NCBI GenBank assembly: GCA_024644045.1
Contig: JAHELT010000013.1
Span: 1-51,772, forward strand
Source of the DNA: Chromatiales bacterium
Lineage (GTDB): Bacteria; Pseudomonadota; Gammaproteobacteria; JAHELT01
Reading direction: 5' to 3'
Length of the DNA stretch: 51,772 nt
The translations under genes were made by a program, and so were the position numbers. Below are positions 18,028 to 27,098 of the stretch, one piece after another (within the stretch, counting starts at the first letter, position 1; each line of letters opens with the position of its first letter). Under the pieces are notes generated by a model, which saw only the letters and a program-made list of their open reading frames with translations, made no database searches and had not been told where the DNA came from.

Positions 18028-19857
18028 ATGGGCAGCGCCATTCACGCACGAACGCTCACCCGTCTGTGGTTGAAGATCGCGCCCGCGGCATTGTGCGCCG
18101 CAGTGCTGACGGCGCCCGCCGGCGGCAACGAGTTGCGCGGCAACCGTTCTCCGTACCTGGCCATGCACGGCGACGATCCCGTCGCGTGGCGTGCCTGGGG
18201 CAGCCCCTCGCTGGAAGAAGCGCGTAAGAGCGGCAGGCTGCTGTTCGTCACCAGCGGCTATTTCAGCTGCTACTGGTGCCATGTCATGCAGCGCGAGAGC
18301 TTTGTCGATGCGGAAGTCGCGGCGCTGTTGAACCGCGATTTCGTGCCGGTCGTGGTTGACCGGGAGCTCCACCCGGCGCTCGATGCGCGCCTGATCGAGT
18401 TCGTGGAACGCACCCGCGGCGCCGCCGGCTGGCCGCTGAACGTGCTCATCACGCCGCAGGGCTATCCCCTGGTCGGCGTCACCTACCTGCCGCGTGATGC
18501 GTTCCTGCAGCTGTTGCAGAACGTGCGCGCGCGCTGGATCGAAGAGGCCGATGAGCTCGCTGCGCTGGCCAGCCAGGCCGCCTCGCAGATGCGTCGGCCA
18601 CGCGCTGCGTCGGGGCCCGATCCCGCCGCCGACAAGCTGCTGCCCGCCCTGCGCCAGCAGTTTGAGCTGCTCGCCGACGAGCTGAACGGCGGGTTCGGCG
18701 AGCAGAACAAGTTCCCGATGACGCCGCAGCTGCTGGCGCTGCTCGATCTGGCCGTGGCGACCGGCGACCCGGCGCTGCGCGAGTTTCTGGCGCTGACGCT
18801 GGAGCGCATGGCCTACCGCGGTCTCAATGACGTCGTGGGCGGCGGGTTTTTCCGCTATACGGTCGATCCCGGCTGGCGCGAGCCGCACTTCGAGAAAATG
18901 CTCTACGACAACGCCCAGCTGGCGACGCTGTACTTCCGGGCGGCACGCGTCATGCGCGACGACCGCTGGGCCGAGGTCGCGGTGCGGACGCTGGATTTCA
19001 TGCTCGCCGAGATGGCCCACCCGCAAGGTGGGTTGATTGCCGCGCTGTCGTCGGTCGACGGTCACGGCGAGGAAGGCGGGTTCTATCTCTGGGAAGCCGA
19101 CGAGCTGGGGCGTGCATTGAACGAAAGCGATGCGGCGCTGCTGCGCGCCGCCTGGTTCTGGTACGAGCCGCAGGCCACGCCCGTGCCTGGCCGCCTGCCC
19201 ATGGCCGATTCGTCCGCGCCGCCCTCACCGGCGCTGGAGCAGGCGCGGGCGCGGCTCGCGCGGTATCGCGCACAGACGCGCGAGTTGCCGCGCGATGGCA
19301 AGCGTCTGGCGGCCTGGAACGGGCTGGCATTGAGCGCGCTGGCCGAGGGCGTGCGCCACGACCGGGGCCGTTATCTGAAACCGGCAACCGCGCTGCGCGA
19401 TTTCATCGTTGCCACCCTGCTGACCGGGGAGGGCGTGCTGCGCGAGCCGGGCGGCGCCGGACAGGCAACGCTGGAGGACTACGTGCTGGTGGCGCGCGGT
19501 CTGCTGGATTTCGGCGAAGCGGCCGGGAGCCCCGATGAGCGCGATCACGCCGCGCGCATCGTCGGCTGGGCCTGGCAGCGCTACCACGCCGACGGCGGCT
19601 GGGTGGCCGCGCCGGATTCGCTGCTGCCCGGGGCGGCGTCCGAGCCGCTGCTCAGCGACGCGGAGCTACCCTCGGCGAGTGCCACGATGGCGGCGCTCTT
19701 AGGGCGCCTGTCCGACGTGCCGGCAATTGCCCGGTGGCGGGCACCGATGCGCGAGATGCTGCGTGCAGGCGGCGCGACCATGCTGCGGGCGCCGCTGTGG
19801 AGCGCTTCACATATTGCCCTTCTGGTCAGCGAAGCCGAACCGCCCGGCGCGCAGTAA
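18028..19857 (+). CDS. DUF255 thioredoxin-fold protein (YyaL/SSP411 family), exported
   Basis: 609-residue protein with an N-terminal thioredoxin-like DUF255 domain and a C-terminal (alpha/alpha)6 barrel-like part. The family signature RNRSPYL..H..DPV.W is seen after the leader, and the redox motif is CYWCHVM near residue 81. A hydrophobic leader (LWLKIAPAALCAAVLTAPAG) suggests export, which differs from cytoplasmic relatives. Compared with the usual 650-700 residues it is slightly short. ATG at 18028 chosen over a longer frame that runs into tatC. The substrate is not known. Confidence 0.85.
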   Translation: MGSAIHARTLTRLWLKIAPAALCAAVLTAPAGGNELRGNRSPYLAMHGDDPVAWRAWGSPSLEEARKSGRLLFVTSGYFSCYWCHVMQRESFVDAEVAALLNRDFVPVVVDRELHPALDARLIEFVERTRGAAGWPLNVLITPQGYPLVGVTYLPRDAFLQLLQNVRARWIEEADELAALASQAASQMRRPRAASGPDPAADKLLPALRQQFELLADELNGGFGEQNKFPMTPQLLALLDLAVATGDPALREFLALTLERMAYRGLNDVVGGGFFRYTVDPGWREPHFEKMLYDNAQLATLYFRAARVMRDDRWAEVAVRTLDFMLAEMAHPQGGLIAALSSVDGHGEEGGFYLWEADELGRALNESDAALLRAAWFWYEPQATPVPGRLPMADSSAPPSPALEQARARLARYRAQTRELPRDGKRLAAWNGLALSALAEGVRHDRGRYLKPATALRDFIVATLLTGEGVLREPGGAGQATLEDYVLVARGLLDFGEAAGSPDERDHAARIVGWAWQRYHADGGWVAAPDSLLPGAASEPLLSDAELPSASATMAALLGRLSDVPAIARWRAPMREMLRAGGATMLRAPLWSASHIALLVSEAEPPGAQ

Positions 19858-19949
19858 GTGCTTTTTGCTGAGTTCGATTCCTGATCTAATAAGAAATTTC
19901 GCGCTTCGTGCGCACGGCCTCATTCAACGCAACCTGCAGGAAACAGCCC

Positions 19950-20228
19950 ATGTCGAAAGCATCCGCACGCCACATTCTCGTGCCGACCGAGGAACAGTGT
20001 AACGATATCAAGCAACAGATCGCAGACGGCGCCGATTTCGCGGAGATGGCAAAATCGCACTCACAATGCCCGTCCGGCAAACACGGCGGCGCGCTGGGCG
20101 AGTTCGGTCCCGGGCAGATGGTCCCGGAGTTCGACAAGGTCGTATTCAACGAGGCGGTCGGCGTGGTGCATGGTCCGGTGCAGACTCAGTTCGGGTTTCA
20201 CCTGGTCGAAGTCACCGAGCGCAGCTGA
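19950..20228 (+). CDS. ppiC: Parvulin-type peptidyl-prolyl cis-trans isomerase PpiC
   Basis: 92-residue stand-alone parvulin that speeds proline isomerisation; cytoplasmic, as there is no leader. Signatures [36 protein letters not shown] and [14 protein letters not shown] match PpiC. ATG preceded by CAGGAAACAG. It sits 25 bp ahead of gpmA. Confidence 0.95.
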   Translation: MSKASARHILVPTEEQCNDIKQQIADGADFAEMAKSHSQCPSGKHGGALGEFGPGQMVPEFDKVVFNEAVGVVHGPVQTQFGFHLVEVTERS

Positions 20229-20253
20229 CGCCGGGGGCACAAGCGGAGCTCGC

Positions 20254-21015
20254 ATGCACGCCAATCTGATACTGCTGCGCCACGGCCAGAGCGAATGGAA
20301 CAAGGCGAACCTGTTCACCGGCTGGATCGACGTCGATCTGTCCGAGCAGGGCGTGAGCGAGGCCCGCCAGGCCGGGCGGGACCTGGCGGAGGCCGGTATC
20401 GAGATCGACGTCGCCTACACCTCGGTGCTGAAGCGCGCGATCCGCACGCTGTGGATCGTGCTCGATGAGATGGATCAGATGTGGGTCCCGGTGCACCGGG
20501 CGTGGGAGCTCAACGAGCGCCATTACGGCGCCCTGCAGGGCCTCAACAAGGCACAGACCGCGGCCAAGTTCGGTGACGAGCAGGTATTGATCTGGCGGCG
20601 CAGCTACGACGTGCTGCCGCCGGAGCTCGATGCCGCTGAGCAGACCCATCCCTGCCACGACCGGCGCTATGCGCACATCGAGCGCACGCAGCTGCCCGCG
20701 TGCGAGTCGCTGGCGACGACCCTGACTCGGGTGCTCGGCTACTGGGAGCGGGAGGTCGTGCCGGTCATCAAGAGCGGTAAGACCGTGCTCATCGCCGCCC
20801 ATGGCAACAGTCTGCGGGCGCTGCTAAAGCACCTGCAGGGCATCTCGGAGGAGGCGATCACGCAGCTCAACATCCCGACCGGCATGCCGTTGCTGCTGCA
20901 GCTGGATGCGGGTCTGGGCGTGGTGGCGCAGGAGTATCTCGCCGATCCGGCGGCCGTCGAGGCTGCGGCGGCAGCGGTCGCCAACCAGGGCAAAGCGGAC
21001 ACTTCGAGCCGCTGA
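20254..21015 (+). CDS. gpmA: 2,3-bisphosphoglycerate-dependent phosphoglycerate mutase
   Basis: Glycolytic interconversion of 3- and 2-phosphoglycerate. 253 residues, with the phospho-histidine motif [10 protein letters not shown] (His10), [28 protein letters not shown] and the second His in [14 protein letters not shown]. The C-terminal 20 residues are alanine-rich. Confidence 0.96.
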   Translation: MHANLILLRHGQSEWNKANLFTGWIDVDLSEQGVSEARQAGRDLAEAGIEIDVAYTSVLKRAIRTLWIVLDEMDQMWVPVHRAWELNERHYGALQGLNKAQTAAKFGDEQVLIWRRSYDVLPPELDAAEQTHPCHDRRYAHIERTQLPACESLATTLTRVLGYWEREVVPVIKSGKTVLIAAHGNSLRALLKHLQGISEEAITQLNIPTGMPLLLQLDAGLGVVAQEYLADPAAVEAAAAAVANQGKADTSSR

Positions 21016-21031
21016 TTTCCCTTACACCTCG

Positions 21032-21114
21032 GACCCTCACCCCCGGCCCCTCTCCCAGCGGGAGAGGGGTATAGAGAGAGCCTTTTTCCTGCGGAGAAGG
21101 GTTGGGATGAGGGG
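21032..21114. repeat. CCCTCACCC / GAGAGGGG intergenic repeat
   Basis: After gpmA lies a perfect 10-bp stem CCCCTCTCCC/GGGAGAGGGG with a 3-base loop at 21047-21069. It is flanked by CCCTCACCCCC on the left and GGGTTGGGATGAGGGG on the right. It has the same core as the hairpin at 10182-10206. This type of repeat is common between proteobacterial genes; it may also slow transcription out of gpmA. Confidence 0.65.
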
Positions 21115-21167
21115 AACTGCGCGAAGCGCATCTGATATCGCAGGTATGCTGGCTGCCCCTGACAGAG

Positions 21168-21240
21168 GGGGACAGTCCCCGCGCGCTACACGACGGCGAG
21201 AACAGTCCCGCTTGACCGGTGGCGGGGGACAGTCCCCGCG
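21168..21240. repeat. Pair of REP-like GGGGACAGTCCCC palindromes
   Basis: Two near-identical units, each GGGGGACAGTCCCCGCGCG, begin at 21167 and 21224; both are followed within about 30 bp by CTACAC. A partial third (AACAGTCCCG) lies between them. The right copy ends 13 bp from the stop codon of the GGDEF gene. The arrangement of two palindromic units is like REP doublets mobilised by TnpA_REP (RAYT) enzymes, though no such gene is in the window. Confidence 0.65.
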
Positions 21241-21252
21241 CGAAGGCGCGTG

Positions 21253-22254
21253 CTACACGCCGGCAGCGACTTCCACCCAGTTGCGACCCTGCGCCTTGGC
21301 GTGGAACAACGCGGTCTGCGCCGTCTGCAGCAGGAACTCCCAGCCGCGATCGAAGTCGTCGGCGGCAGTGGCCACGCCCACGCTCAGCGTGACCCGGTCC
21401 GCCACCTTGGATGAGTTGCAGTAGAGCTCCAGCCCCCAGACGCATTCGCGCAGTCGCTCGGCCTGGGTCGCCACATCGTCGTTGTTGGTGTCTGCCAGCA
21501 GCACGGCGAAAGACGCGCCGGTGAAGCGCGTCAGCAGATCACCCGCCCGCTGGAAATTGTGCTCGATCGCTTCGGCTACCTTGCGCAGGCACTTATCGCC
21601 AGCCTCCTGGCCATAGGCGTAGTTGTAGGCCGTGAAGCAATCGATGTCGGCGAGTATCAGAGACAGCGGCTGCGCGCTGCGCGCGCTGCGCCGGAACTCG
21701 GTTTCGATGCGCTGGTAAAACGTCTGGCTGTTGAGCAGCCCGGTCAGCGGATCGAGCTGCTGCATGTCCTGCAGCTCGCTCTGGTGCTTGCGCGTCCGGT
21801 CGTGCGCGGCCGCCAGCAGCCGGCGTGCCTGCTGCAACTCGACGGCGCTGCGCAGGGCGCTGCGCAGTCCGACGTTGGTCGGGTCGCTCACCGGGCAGAC
21901 GAACGTCACGTGCCGCTGCACCAGGGCCGAGGCGTCCTGCTGTGACAGCGTATCGGCGAGCACGATCACGGGCGGCGCTGCGGCCAGTTCGGCATGCATC
22001 TTACCCAGCAGCTCGGCCGCCTGCATGCCGGGCAGGATCTGATCGGTGACCAGGCAATCGATCTCGCCGTTGCGCATGCTCTCCAGCGCCGCCTCGCCGC
22101 TGTCGGCTTCCTGGGTAACAGGCGCCACCTCAAACGTGGCGCGCGCCAGGACGGTGAGCAGTACGCGCCGCTGCGTATCGCCGCTGCAGATCAGGATGCG
22201 CGGATCGCGCTGCTCTGCGGGGTCGGGAACGGCTGGCATCTTGTGGGTGTTCAT
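21253..22254 (-). CDS. REC-GGDEF protein with degenerate catalytic motifs
   Basis: 333-residue two-domain protein: a receiver-like domain (residues 18-135) and a diguanylate cyclase-like GGDEF domain (165-330). The receiver keeps the phospho-acceptor Asp (CLVTDQILPG, about D71), but the usual Lys-Pro is replaced by Cys-Pro. In the GGDEF domain the signature reads TGASF (about 245-249), and YND..GH reads YNY..GQ. It is therefore unlikely to make c-di-GMP and may bind a partner or nucleotide instead. ATG overlaps the stop of the upstream hydrolase gene by four bases. Confidence 0.85.
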   Translation of the reverse strand: MNTHKMPAVPDPAEQRDPRILICSGDTQRRVLLTVLARATFEVAPVTQEADSGEAALESMRNGEIDCLVTDQILPGMQAAELLGKMHAELAAAPPVIVLADTLSQQDASALVQRHVTFVCPVSDPTNVGLRSALRSAVELQQARRLLAAAHDRTRKHQSELQDMQQLDPLTGLLNSQTFYQRIETEFRRSARSAQPLSLILADIDCFTAYNYAYGQEAGDKCLRKVAEAIEHNFQRAGDLLTRFTGASFAVLLADTNNDDVATQAERLRECVWGLELYCNSSKVADRVTLSVGVATAADDFDRGWEFLLQTAQTALFHAKAQGRNWVEVAAGV

Positions 22255-23108
22255 GAGGTAACTTCCGCGGGACGAAGCTCCGGTACCGCCGCGGGCACCG
22301 GTGCGCGGCAGATCTCGACACCGTCCGGGATCTGCACGTCGACGGCGATCGGCAGGTGATCCGAGTAGCGCCACTGCGGCGCGTACGATCGTTCCACCGC
22401 GAGGCTGGGCGTCACCAGCACATGGTCGATGCGCCGTTTCGGCCGCCAGCTCGGGAAGGTGTTGAGGTCCCTCGTGGGGTGATGCAGCGTGGTGCTGTCG
22501 AGCAGCCGCGCGATTTCCTCGCTGGTGGGCTCGCAGTTGAAGTCACCCATCAGCATGCAGTGCGAATAGCGGTTGACGAGCGCGGCGAGATAGTCGATCT
22601 GCTGCAGCCGGTGGCGTTTGCCGAGTGACAGGTGCGCGATGACGATCGCGAGCTGTTCCTCGCCCGTGCCGATGGTTGCGAGCAGTGCGCCGCGTCCGCC
22701 CGGACCCGGTAGCCGGTGCGCCGTGCAGGTGCGCGTCTCGACCCGGCACAGCAGCGCGTTGCAGTGCTTGGTGAGCAGGCCGAGGCGCCGGTTGGTCTGC
22801 TGGTGCCAGCGCGGGAACTGCCCCTGGTGGGCCAGGTAGCGGGTCTGGTTGACGAAACCGGTGCGCAGACTGCCGCCGTCCAGCTCCTGCAGCGCGACGA
22901 TGTCGAAATCGCGCACCCGGCCGGCGATCCGATCCATGTTGTTCCAGCGCTCGGGGTGCGGCAGCAGATGCTTCCAGCTGCCCGTGATGTAGTCCCCGTA
23001 GTTACTCGTGCCGATGCCGACCTGGACGTTGTAGCTGAGTACGCGCAGCTTCTGCACGCGCTCGGTGAAGTGCGCCGCGGCCGCCGTGTTTCGGTCTGCT
23101 TTCAGCAT
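22251..23108 (-). CDS. Endonuclease/exonuclease/phosphatase (EEP) family protein
   Basis: 285-residue DNase I-like metal-dependent phosphoesterase. Family motifs in order: LRVLSYNVQVG, VALQELDGG (metal Glu), CMLMGDFNCEP (catalytic Asp-Asn), RRIDHVLVTP and YSDHLPIAVDV (final catalytic His). No leader, so cytoplasmic. The substrate could be nucleic acid, phosphoinositide-like or another phosphodiester; not decided. The ATG at 23108 was preferred; an in-frame GTG at 23165 would add 19 Pro/Gly-rich residues. Confidence 0.85.
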   Translation of the reverse strand: MLKADRNTAAAAHFTERVQKLRVLSYNVQVGIGTSNYGDYITGSWKHLLPHPERWNNMDRIAGRVRDFDIVALQELDGGSLRTGFVNQTRYLAHQGQFPRWHQQTNRRLGLLTKHCNALLCRVETRTCTAHRLPGPGGRGALLATIGTGEEQLAIVIAHLSLGKRHRLQQIDYLAALVNRYSHCMLMGDFNCEPTSEEIARLLDSTTLHHPTRDLNTFPSWRPKRRIDHVLVTPSLAVERSYAPQWRYSDHLPIAVDVQIPDGVEICRAPVPAAVPELRPAEVTS

Positions 23109-23293
23109 CGGGTTCCGTGGTTGCCCGGGTGGAATCGCGGCGCCTGTGCCGCGCGGAATTGTCACCGATGCAAGAATCGTGCGCCTTCATGTACCGGGCC
23201 CGGCGCGCGCTGGTGCCGCCGCCTGCGGGCGCACCAACGCCGCCGGCGGCGGTCCGGCGACCGATCGCCCGGCGCTTGCCAGGCCGTTGAAAA

Positions 23294-23336
23294 GGGGACG
23301 AAAAATGTCCCCGGGCCTGGGATCGGGCCCGGGGAC
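23294..23336 (-). terminator. Terminator / REP-like double palindrome after the degP-like gene
   Basis: Perfect 11-bp stem GTCCCCGGGCC/GGCCCGGGGAC (23307-23317 with 23326-23336). Read on the minus strand it is followed by ATTTTT, so it fits a Rho-independent terminator for the protease gene. The left arm also pairs outward: GGGGAC (23294-23299) with GTCCCC (23307-23312), which gives an alternative hairpin of the GGGGAC-GTCCCC type seen in the other REP-like elements here. Confidence 0.75.
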
Positions 23337-23347
23337 AAGGAGGCCGC

Positions 23348-24769
23348 TCAGGCCTTGGGAAGGGTCAGTGCCAGAAACTGGGTCGCGGCATTGCGCTGAA
23401 TGAGCACTGCGATCGGCTTGTCGGAGGGCGAATCTTCGACCAGTTTGGACAATTGACGCGTCGATTTGACGGCGGTCTGGTTGAACGACAGGATAATGTC
23501 GCCGCTGCGGATACCGGCGCGCGCGGCGGGTCCGCGTGGGTCCACCTGGCGGACGACCACGCCGTCCTGAGCGCTGTCCATCTCGTCCGCCACCAGACCC
23601 AGGCGGCCCTGCGGCGGCTTCGGCGCCTCGGCTCGCGCGACTATCTGGTCGTTCTTCAGCGTGCCGACTTTCACCTTCACGTTGCGCCGGTCGCCGTCAC
23701 GCAGTATCGCGAGGTCGGCGGAGGTGCCGGCCGGGGTGGCAGCCACTGCCGGCGGCAGGTCGCTGGACCGCATGATCTGCTTGCCCTCGAAAGCCAGGAT
23801 CACATCGCCGCTGCGCAGGCCCGCTGCCGCCGCCGGGCTGTCGTCGGTCACGCTGGCGATCAGCGCGCCGCTGGGACGCTGCATGCCGAAGGACTCGGCG
23901 AGCGTCTGGTCCAGATCCTGGATCGATACGCCGAGCCAGCCACGGCTGACGAAGCCCTGCTCGCGCAGCTGATCGCTGACCCGCATGGCCATGTTGATGG
24001 GGATCGAGAAGGACAGCCCCATGTAGCCGCCGGTGCGGCTGTAGATCTGGGAGTTGATACCGATCACGCGGCCGTCCTCGTCGAACAGCGGCCCGCCCGA
24101 GTTGCCTGGGTTGACGGCGACATCGGTCTGGATGAACGGCACGTAGTTCTCGTCGGGCAGGCTGCGCGACAGGGCGCTGATGATGCCCTGTGTGGCGGTA
24201 TGCTCGAAGCCGAAGGGGTTGCCGATCGCTAGCACCCACTGGCCGACTTTCAGCTTGTCGGAATCGCCAAGCTCGACGCTGGGCAGGCCCTTGGCGTCGA
24301 TCTTGAGCAGCGCGACGTCGCTGCGTGCGTCGGTGCCGATCAGCTGTGCCTCGAACTCACGACGGTCGCTGAGAATGACCAGGATCTCGTCGGCGTCGCG
24401 CACCACGTGCGCATTAGTCAGCACGTAGCCGTCGGCGGAGACGATGAAACCGGAGCCCTGGCCGAAACCGCGCGGCATCGGCGGCGCCGGACCGCCTCGC
24501 GGGTCCTCGAAAAAGCGCCGGAAAAACTCCGGCATCTGCTCGGGGTTCTGATCCGCGGACGCTTGCGTCTTGCCGCTGGCGCGAATGTTCACCACAGCCG
24601 GGCTGACGCGCTCCACCAGCGGGGCGAAATCCGGCATGCGCGCGATCGCGGTACCGCTGGCGGTGATCAGTATAATGAGTGCCAGGAGAAACCGGTTACC
24701 GGGTACTGCTTGGCGCATGGGGCGTCGCGCGGGGATCCGCGACCACGCCTTCAGGAGGCAGGATGTCAT
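23348..24769 (-). CDS. Periplasmic serine protease, DegP/MucD (Do) family
   Basis: 473-residue envelope quality-control protease. Signal/anchor segment at about 26-44 (FLLALIILITASGTAIA), trypsin-like domain with triad His121 (TNAHVV), Asp151 (ARSDVALL) and Ser224 (PGNSGGPL), then two PDZ domains (about 275-365 and 385-470). Length and arrangement match DegQ/MucD. It has its own terminator and is divergent from the response-regulator gene across 205 bp. A TATACT (minus strand, 24787-24792) lies just upstream of the ATG; I do not see a clear sigma-E promoter. Confidence 0.95.
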   Translation of the reverse strand: MTSCLLKAWSRIPARRPMRQAVPGNRFLLALIILITASGTAIARMPDFAPLVERVSPAVVNIRASGKTQASADQNPEQMPEFFRRFFEDPRGGPAPPMPRGFGQGSGFIVSADGYVLTNAHVVRDADEILVILSDRREFEAQLIGTDARSDVALLKIDAKGLPSVELGDSDKLKVGQWVLAIGNPFGFEHTATQGIISALSRSLPDENYVPFIQTDVAVNPGNSGGPLFDEDGRVIGINSQIYSRTGGYMGLSFSIPINMAMRVSDQLREQGFVSRGWLGVSIQDLDQTLAESFGMQRPSGALIASVTDDSPAAAAGLRSGDVILAFEGKQIMRSSDLPPAVAATPAGTSADLAILRDGDRRNVKVKVGTLKNDQIVARAEAPKPPQGRLGLVADEMDSAQDGVVVRQVDPRGPAARAGIRSGDIILSFNQTAVKSTRQLSKLVEDSPSDKPIAVLIQRNAATQFLALTLPKA

Positions 24770-24974
24770 GGACGTACTCCGAAAAAAGTATAGGCTGAGA
24801 ACAGGGTCTGAAGTGTGCGCCCCGGGCGTTTACCAGAAGCTGGCTTAGGGATTACTAAATGCTCATGAAGGGCAGGAGAACAGCTTCGTATGATGCGCGT
24901 CCAAGTCAGGTTGAACCAGTCGCAGCAACTTACCCGGGGAATTCCGGCCGATGTATGATTCGGGAAACGATGCA

Positions 24975-25652
24975 ATGCGCATACTCGTAATCGAAGACGA
25001 TCAGGATGCGGCCGCATTTCTGGTCAAGGGCTTGAACGAGAGCGGCCACGTTGTGGACCATGCCGCCGATGGCCATGATGGTCTGCACCTGGCCGAAACC
25101 AACCGCTACGATGCGATGGTCGTCGATCGCATGCTGCCGGGCGTCGATGGCTTGTCGATCGTGCGTAAGCTGCGTGAACGCGAGATCGATACCCCGGCGC
25201 TGATCCTGAGCGCGCTGGGGGAAGTCGACGACCGCGTCGAAGGCCTTGCTGCCGGCGGCGACGACTACCTTCCCAAGCCCTACGCGCTGGCCGAGCTGCT
25301 GGCACGCCTGGAAGCGCTGGTGCGGCGGGCCAAGCCGGAGCAGGCCGCCACCCATCTGCAGGTCGGCGATCTGCAGATGGACCGCCTGAAGCGCAAGGTC
25401 ACGCGTGACGGGCAGGATATCCTGCTGCAGCCGCGCGAGTTCCGGCTGCTCGAGTATCTTATGCGCCACGCGGGTCAGGTGGTGACCCGCACCATGCTGC
25501 TGGAGAACGTGTGGGATTTTCATTTCGACCCGCAGACCAACGTGGTCGACGTGCACATCAGCCGCCTGCGCAGCAAGATCGACAAGGAGTTCGAGCACCC
25601 GTTGCTGCACACGGTGCGCGGCTCGGGTTATCGTCTGGACGAGCACGGCTGA
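24975..25652 (+). CDS. OmpR/PhoB-family response regulator
   Basis: 225-residue two-component regulator. The receiver domain has the acidic pair IEDDQDA, phospho-acceptor Asp in MVVDRMLPGVDG and Lys in YLPKPYAL; the C-terminal winged helix has LQPREFRLLEYLMRHAG and NVVDVHISRLRSKID. ATG at 24975 follows GGGAAA; an ATG at 24951 would add eight residues. It resembles the QseB/CopR-like group. The partner kinase follows 29 bp downstream. Confidence 0.94.
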   Translation: MRILVIEDDQDAAAFLVKGLNESGHVVDHAADGHDGLHLAETNRYDAMVVDRMLPGVDGLSIVRKLREREIDTPALILSALGEVDDRVEGLAAGGDDYLPKPYALAELLARLEALVRRAKPEQAATHLQVGDLQMDRLKRKVTRDGQDILLQPREFRLLEYLMRHAGQVVTRTMLLENVWDFHFDPQTNVVDVHISRLRSKIDKEFEHPLLHTVRGSGYRLDEHG

Positions 25653-25681
25653 CCGCGATCGCGCGCAACCCCCGGTACTGC

Positions 25682-27085
25682 ATGCCGCGACTCCTGCGAA
25701 CAACGGCATTCCGACTCTCGCTGCTCTACGCGGCGCTGTTCAGTCTGATTGCCAGCGCGGCGCTGGGTTTCGTGTTCTGGTCCACCAGCAGCCACATCGA
25801 CGAGCAGATCGACGCGCGCCTGCGGCTGGAAACCGACGTACTCATGCAGCTGTTCCGGTCCCGCGAGCTGCCCGGCCTGCTGGAAACCATTCAGACGCGT
25901 AACCGCGCGGATAATGCCGGCACCTTCGTTTACCTGCTCTCGGGACCCGATCGCGATCTTCTGGCCGGACCTTTGACCAGCTGGCCGCTGGATCTCGACG
26001 CGTCGCGTACCTATGCCACGTTCACGCGCGAGCAGCTGTTTGAAGTGCAGCCGTACTCCAAGGGTCATGACGAGTCGATCCGGGTGCTGGTCACGCAGCT
26101 GCCCGGCGGTTACCGCATGCTGGTCGGCCACAGCGTCCAGGACGCCAAGCGCCTGCAGGCACATACCTTGACGGTGGTCGCTGTGGCGATTGCCGGCATT
26201 CTGAGCGTGGCCCTGTTGAGCGGCGCTTTCATGGGCTGGGACGTGCTGCGGCGCATCGACGCGGTGAATCGCGCGGCCGGCGAGATCGTGCACGGCGACC
26301 TGACCCGGCGCCTGCCAATCAGCCGGCGCAACGACGAGTTCGACGCCCTGGCGCTGCGCCTGAACGTGATGCTGGAGCGCATCGAGAAGCTTCTGGTCGG
26401 CATGCGTCAGGTCACCGATCACGTGGCCCATGATCTGCGCAAACCCCTGAACCGTCTGCGCAGCCGGTTGGAAGTGACCCTGCTCGAGGCCCGCAACGAG
26501 GAGGAGTACCGTGAGGTCATGGCGGGGGCCATCGCCGATGCCGACGATCTGATCGGCACCTTCAACGCGCTGCTGAGCATCGCCCAGCTGGAAGCCGACG
26601 TCGACCGCGACGATCGCGTGCCGTTCAGCGTCAGCGCGCTGTGCGAGGATCTGGCGGAGCTCTATGCCGCGGCGGCGGAAGACAAGCAAGTCGCCTTCCG
26701 CAGCGAGATCGAGAGCGACATCACGCTCAACGGAGTACGACGCCTGATCGCCCAGGCCTTCAGCAACCTGCTAGACAACGCTTTGAAGTATGCGCCCACC
26801 GACGGCACTATCGAGTTCCGGCTGCGGCGCGAACGCGATGCGATTGTGGCGACGGTTACCGATAACGGACCCGGCATAGCGCCCGGGGACCGTGAGCGCG
26901 TGCTCGAACGGTTCGTGCGCCTGGAGGCGGCGCGCAGCACACCCGGTAACGGTCTCGGCCTGAGCCTGGTGAAAGCGGTCACCAACATGCACGGCGCCAC
27001 GCTCGTTCTGGCCGACAACAGTCCCGGTCTGCACGTCGAGATACGCTTTCCGCATGCTCTGCCGCGTCTGACATCGGCAGCTTGA
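25682..27085 (+). CDS. Sensor histidine kinase
   Basis: 467-residue membrane kinase, partner of the preceding regulator. TM1 (about 10-35), a periplasmic sensor of about 130 residues, TM2 (about 160-185), a HAMP domain (WDVLRRIDAVNRAAGEIVHG), DHp helix with phospho-acceptor His in HVAHDLRKPLNRLRSR, and a HATPase domain with N-box LLDNALKYAP, G1 DNGPGIAP and G2 NGLGLSLV. The signal sensed is not evident; no adjacent target gene tells it. Confidence 0.93.
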   Translation: MPRLLRTTAFRLSLLYAALFSLIASAALGFVFWSTSSHIDEQIDARLRLETDVLMQLFRSRELPGLLETIQTRNRADNAGTFVYLLSGPDRDLLAGPLTSWPLDLDASRTYATFTREQLFEVQPYSKGHDESIRVLVTQLPGGYRMLVGHSVQDAKRLQAHTLTVVAVAIAGILSVALLSGAFMGWDVLRRIDAVNRAAGEIVHGDLTRRLPISRRNDEFDALALRLNVMLERIEKLLVGMRQVTDHVAHDLRKPLNRLRSRLEVTLLEARNEEEYREVMAGAIADADDLIGTFNALLSIAQLEADVDRDDRVPFSVSALCEDLAELYAAAAEDKQVAFRSEIESDITLNGVRRLIAQAFSNLLDNALKYAPTDGTIEFRLRRERDAIVATVTDNGPGIAPGDRERVLERFVRLEAARSTPGNGLGLSLVKAVTNMHGATLVLADNSPGLHVEIRFPHALPRLTSAA

Positions 27086-27098
27086 CTGACACAACGCG

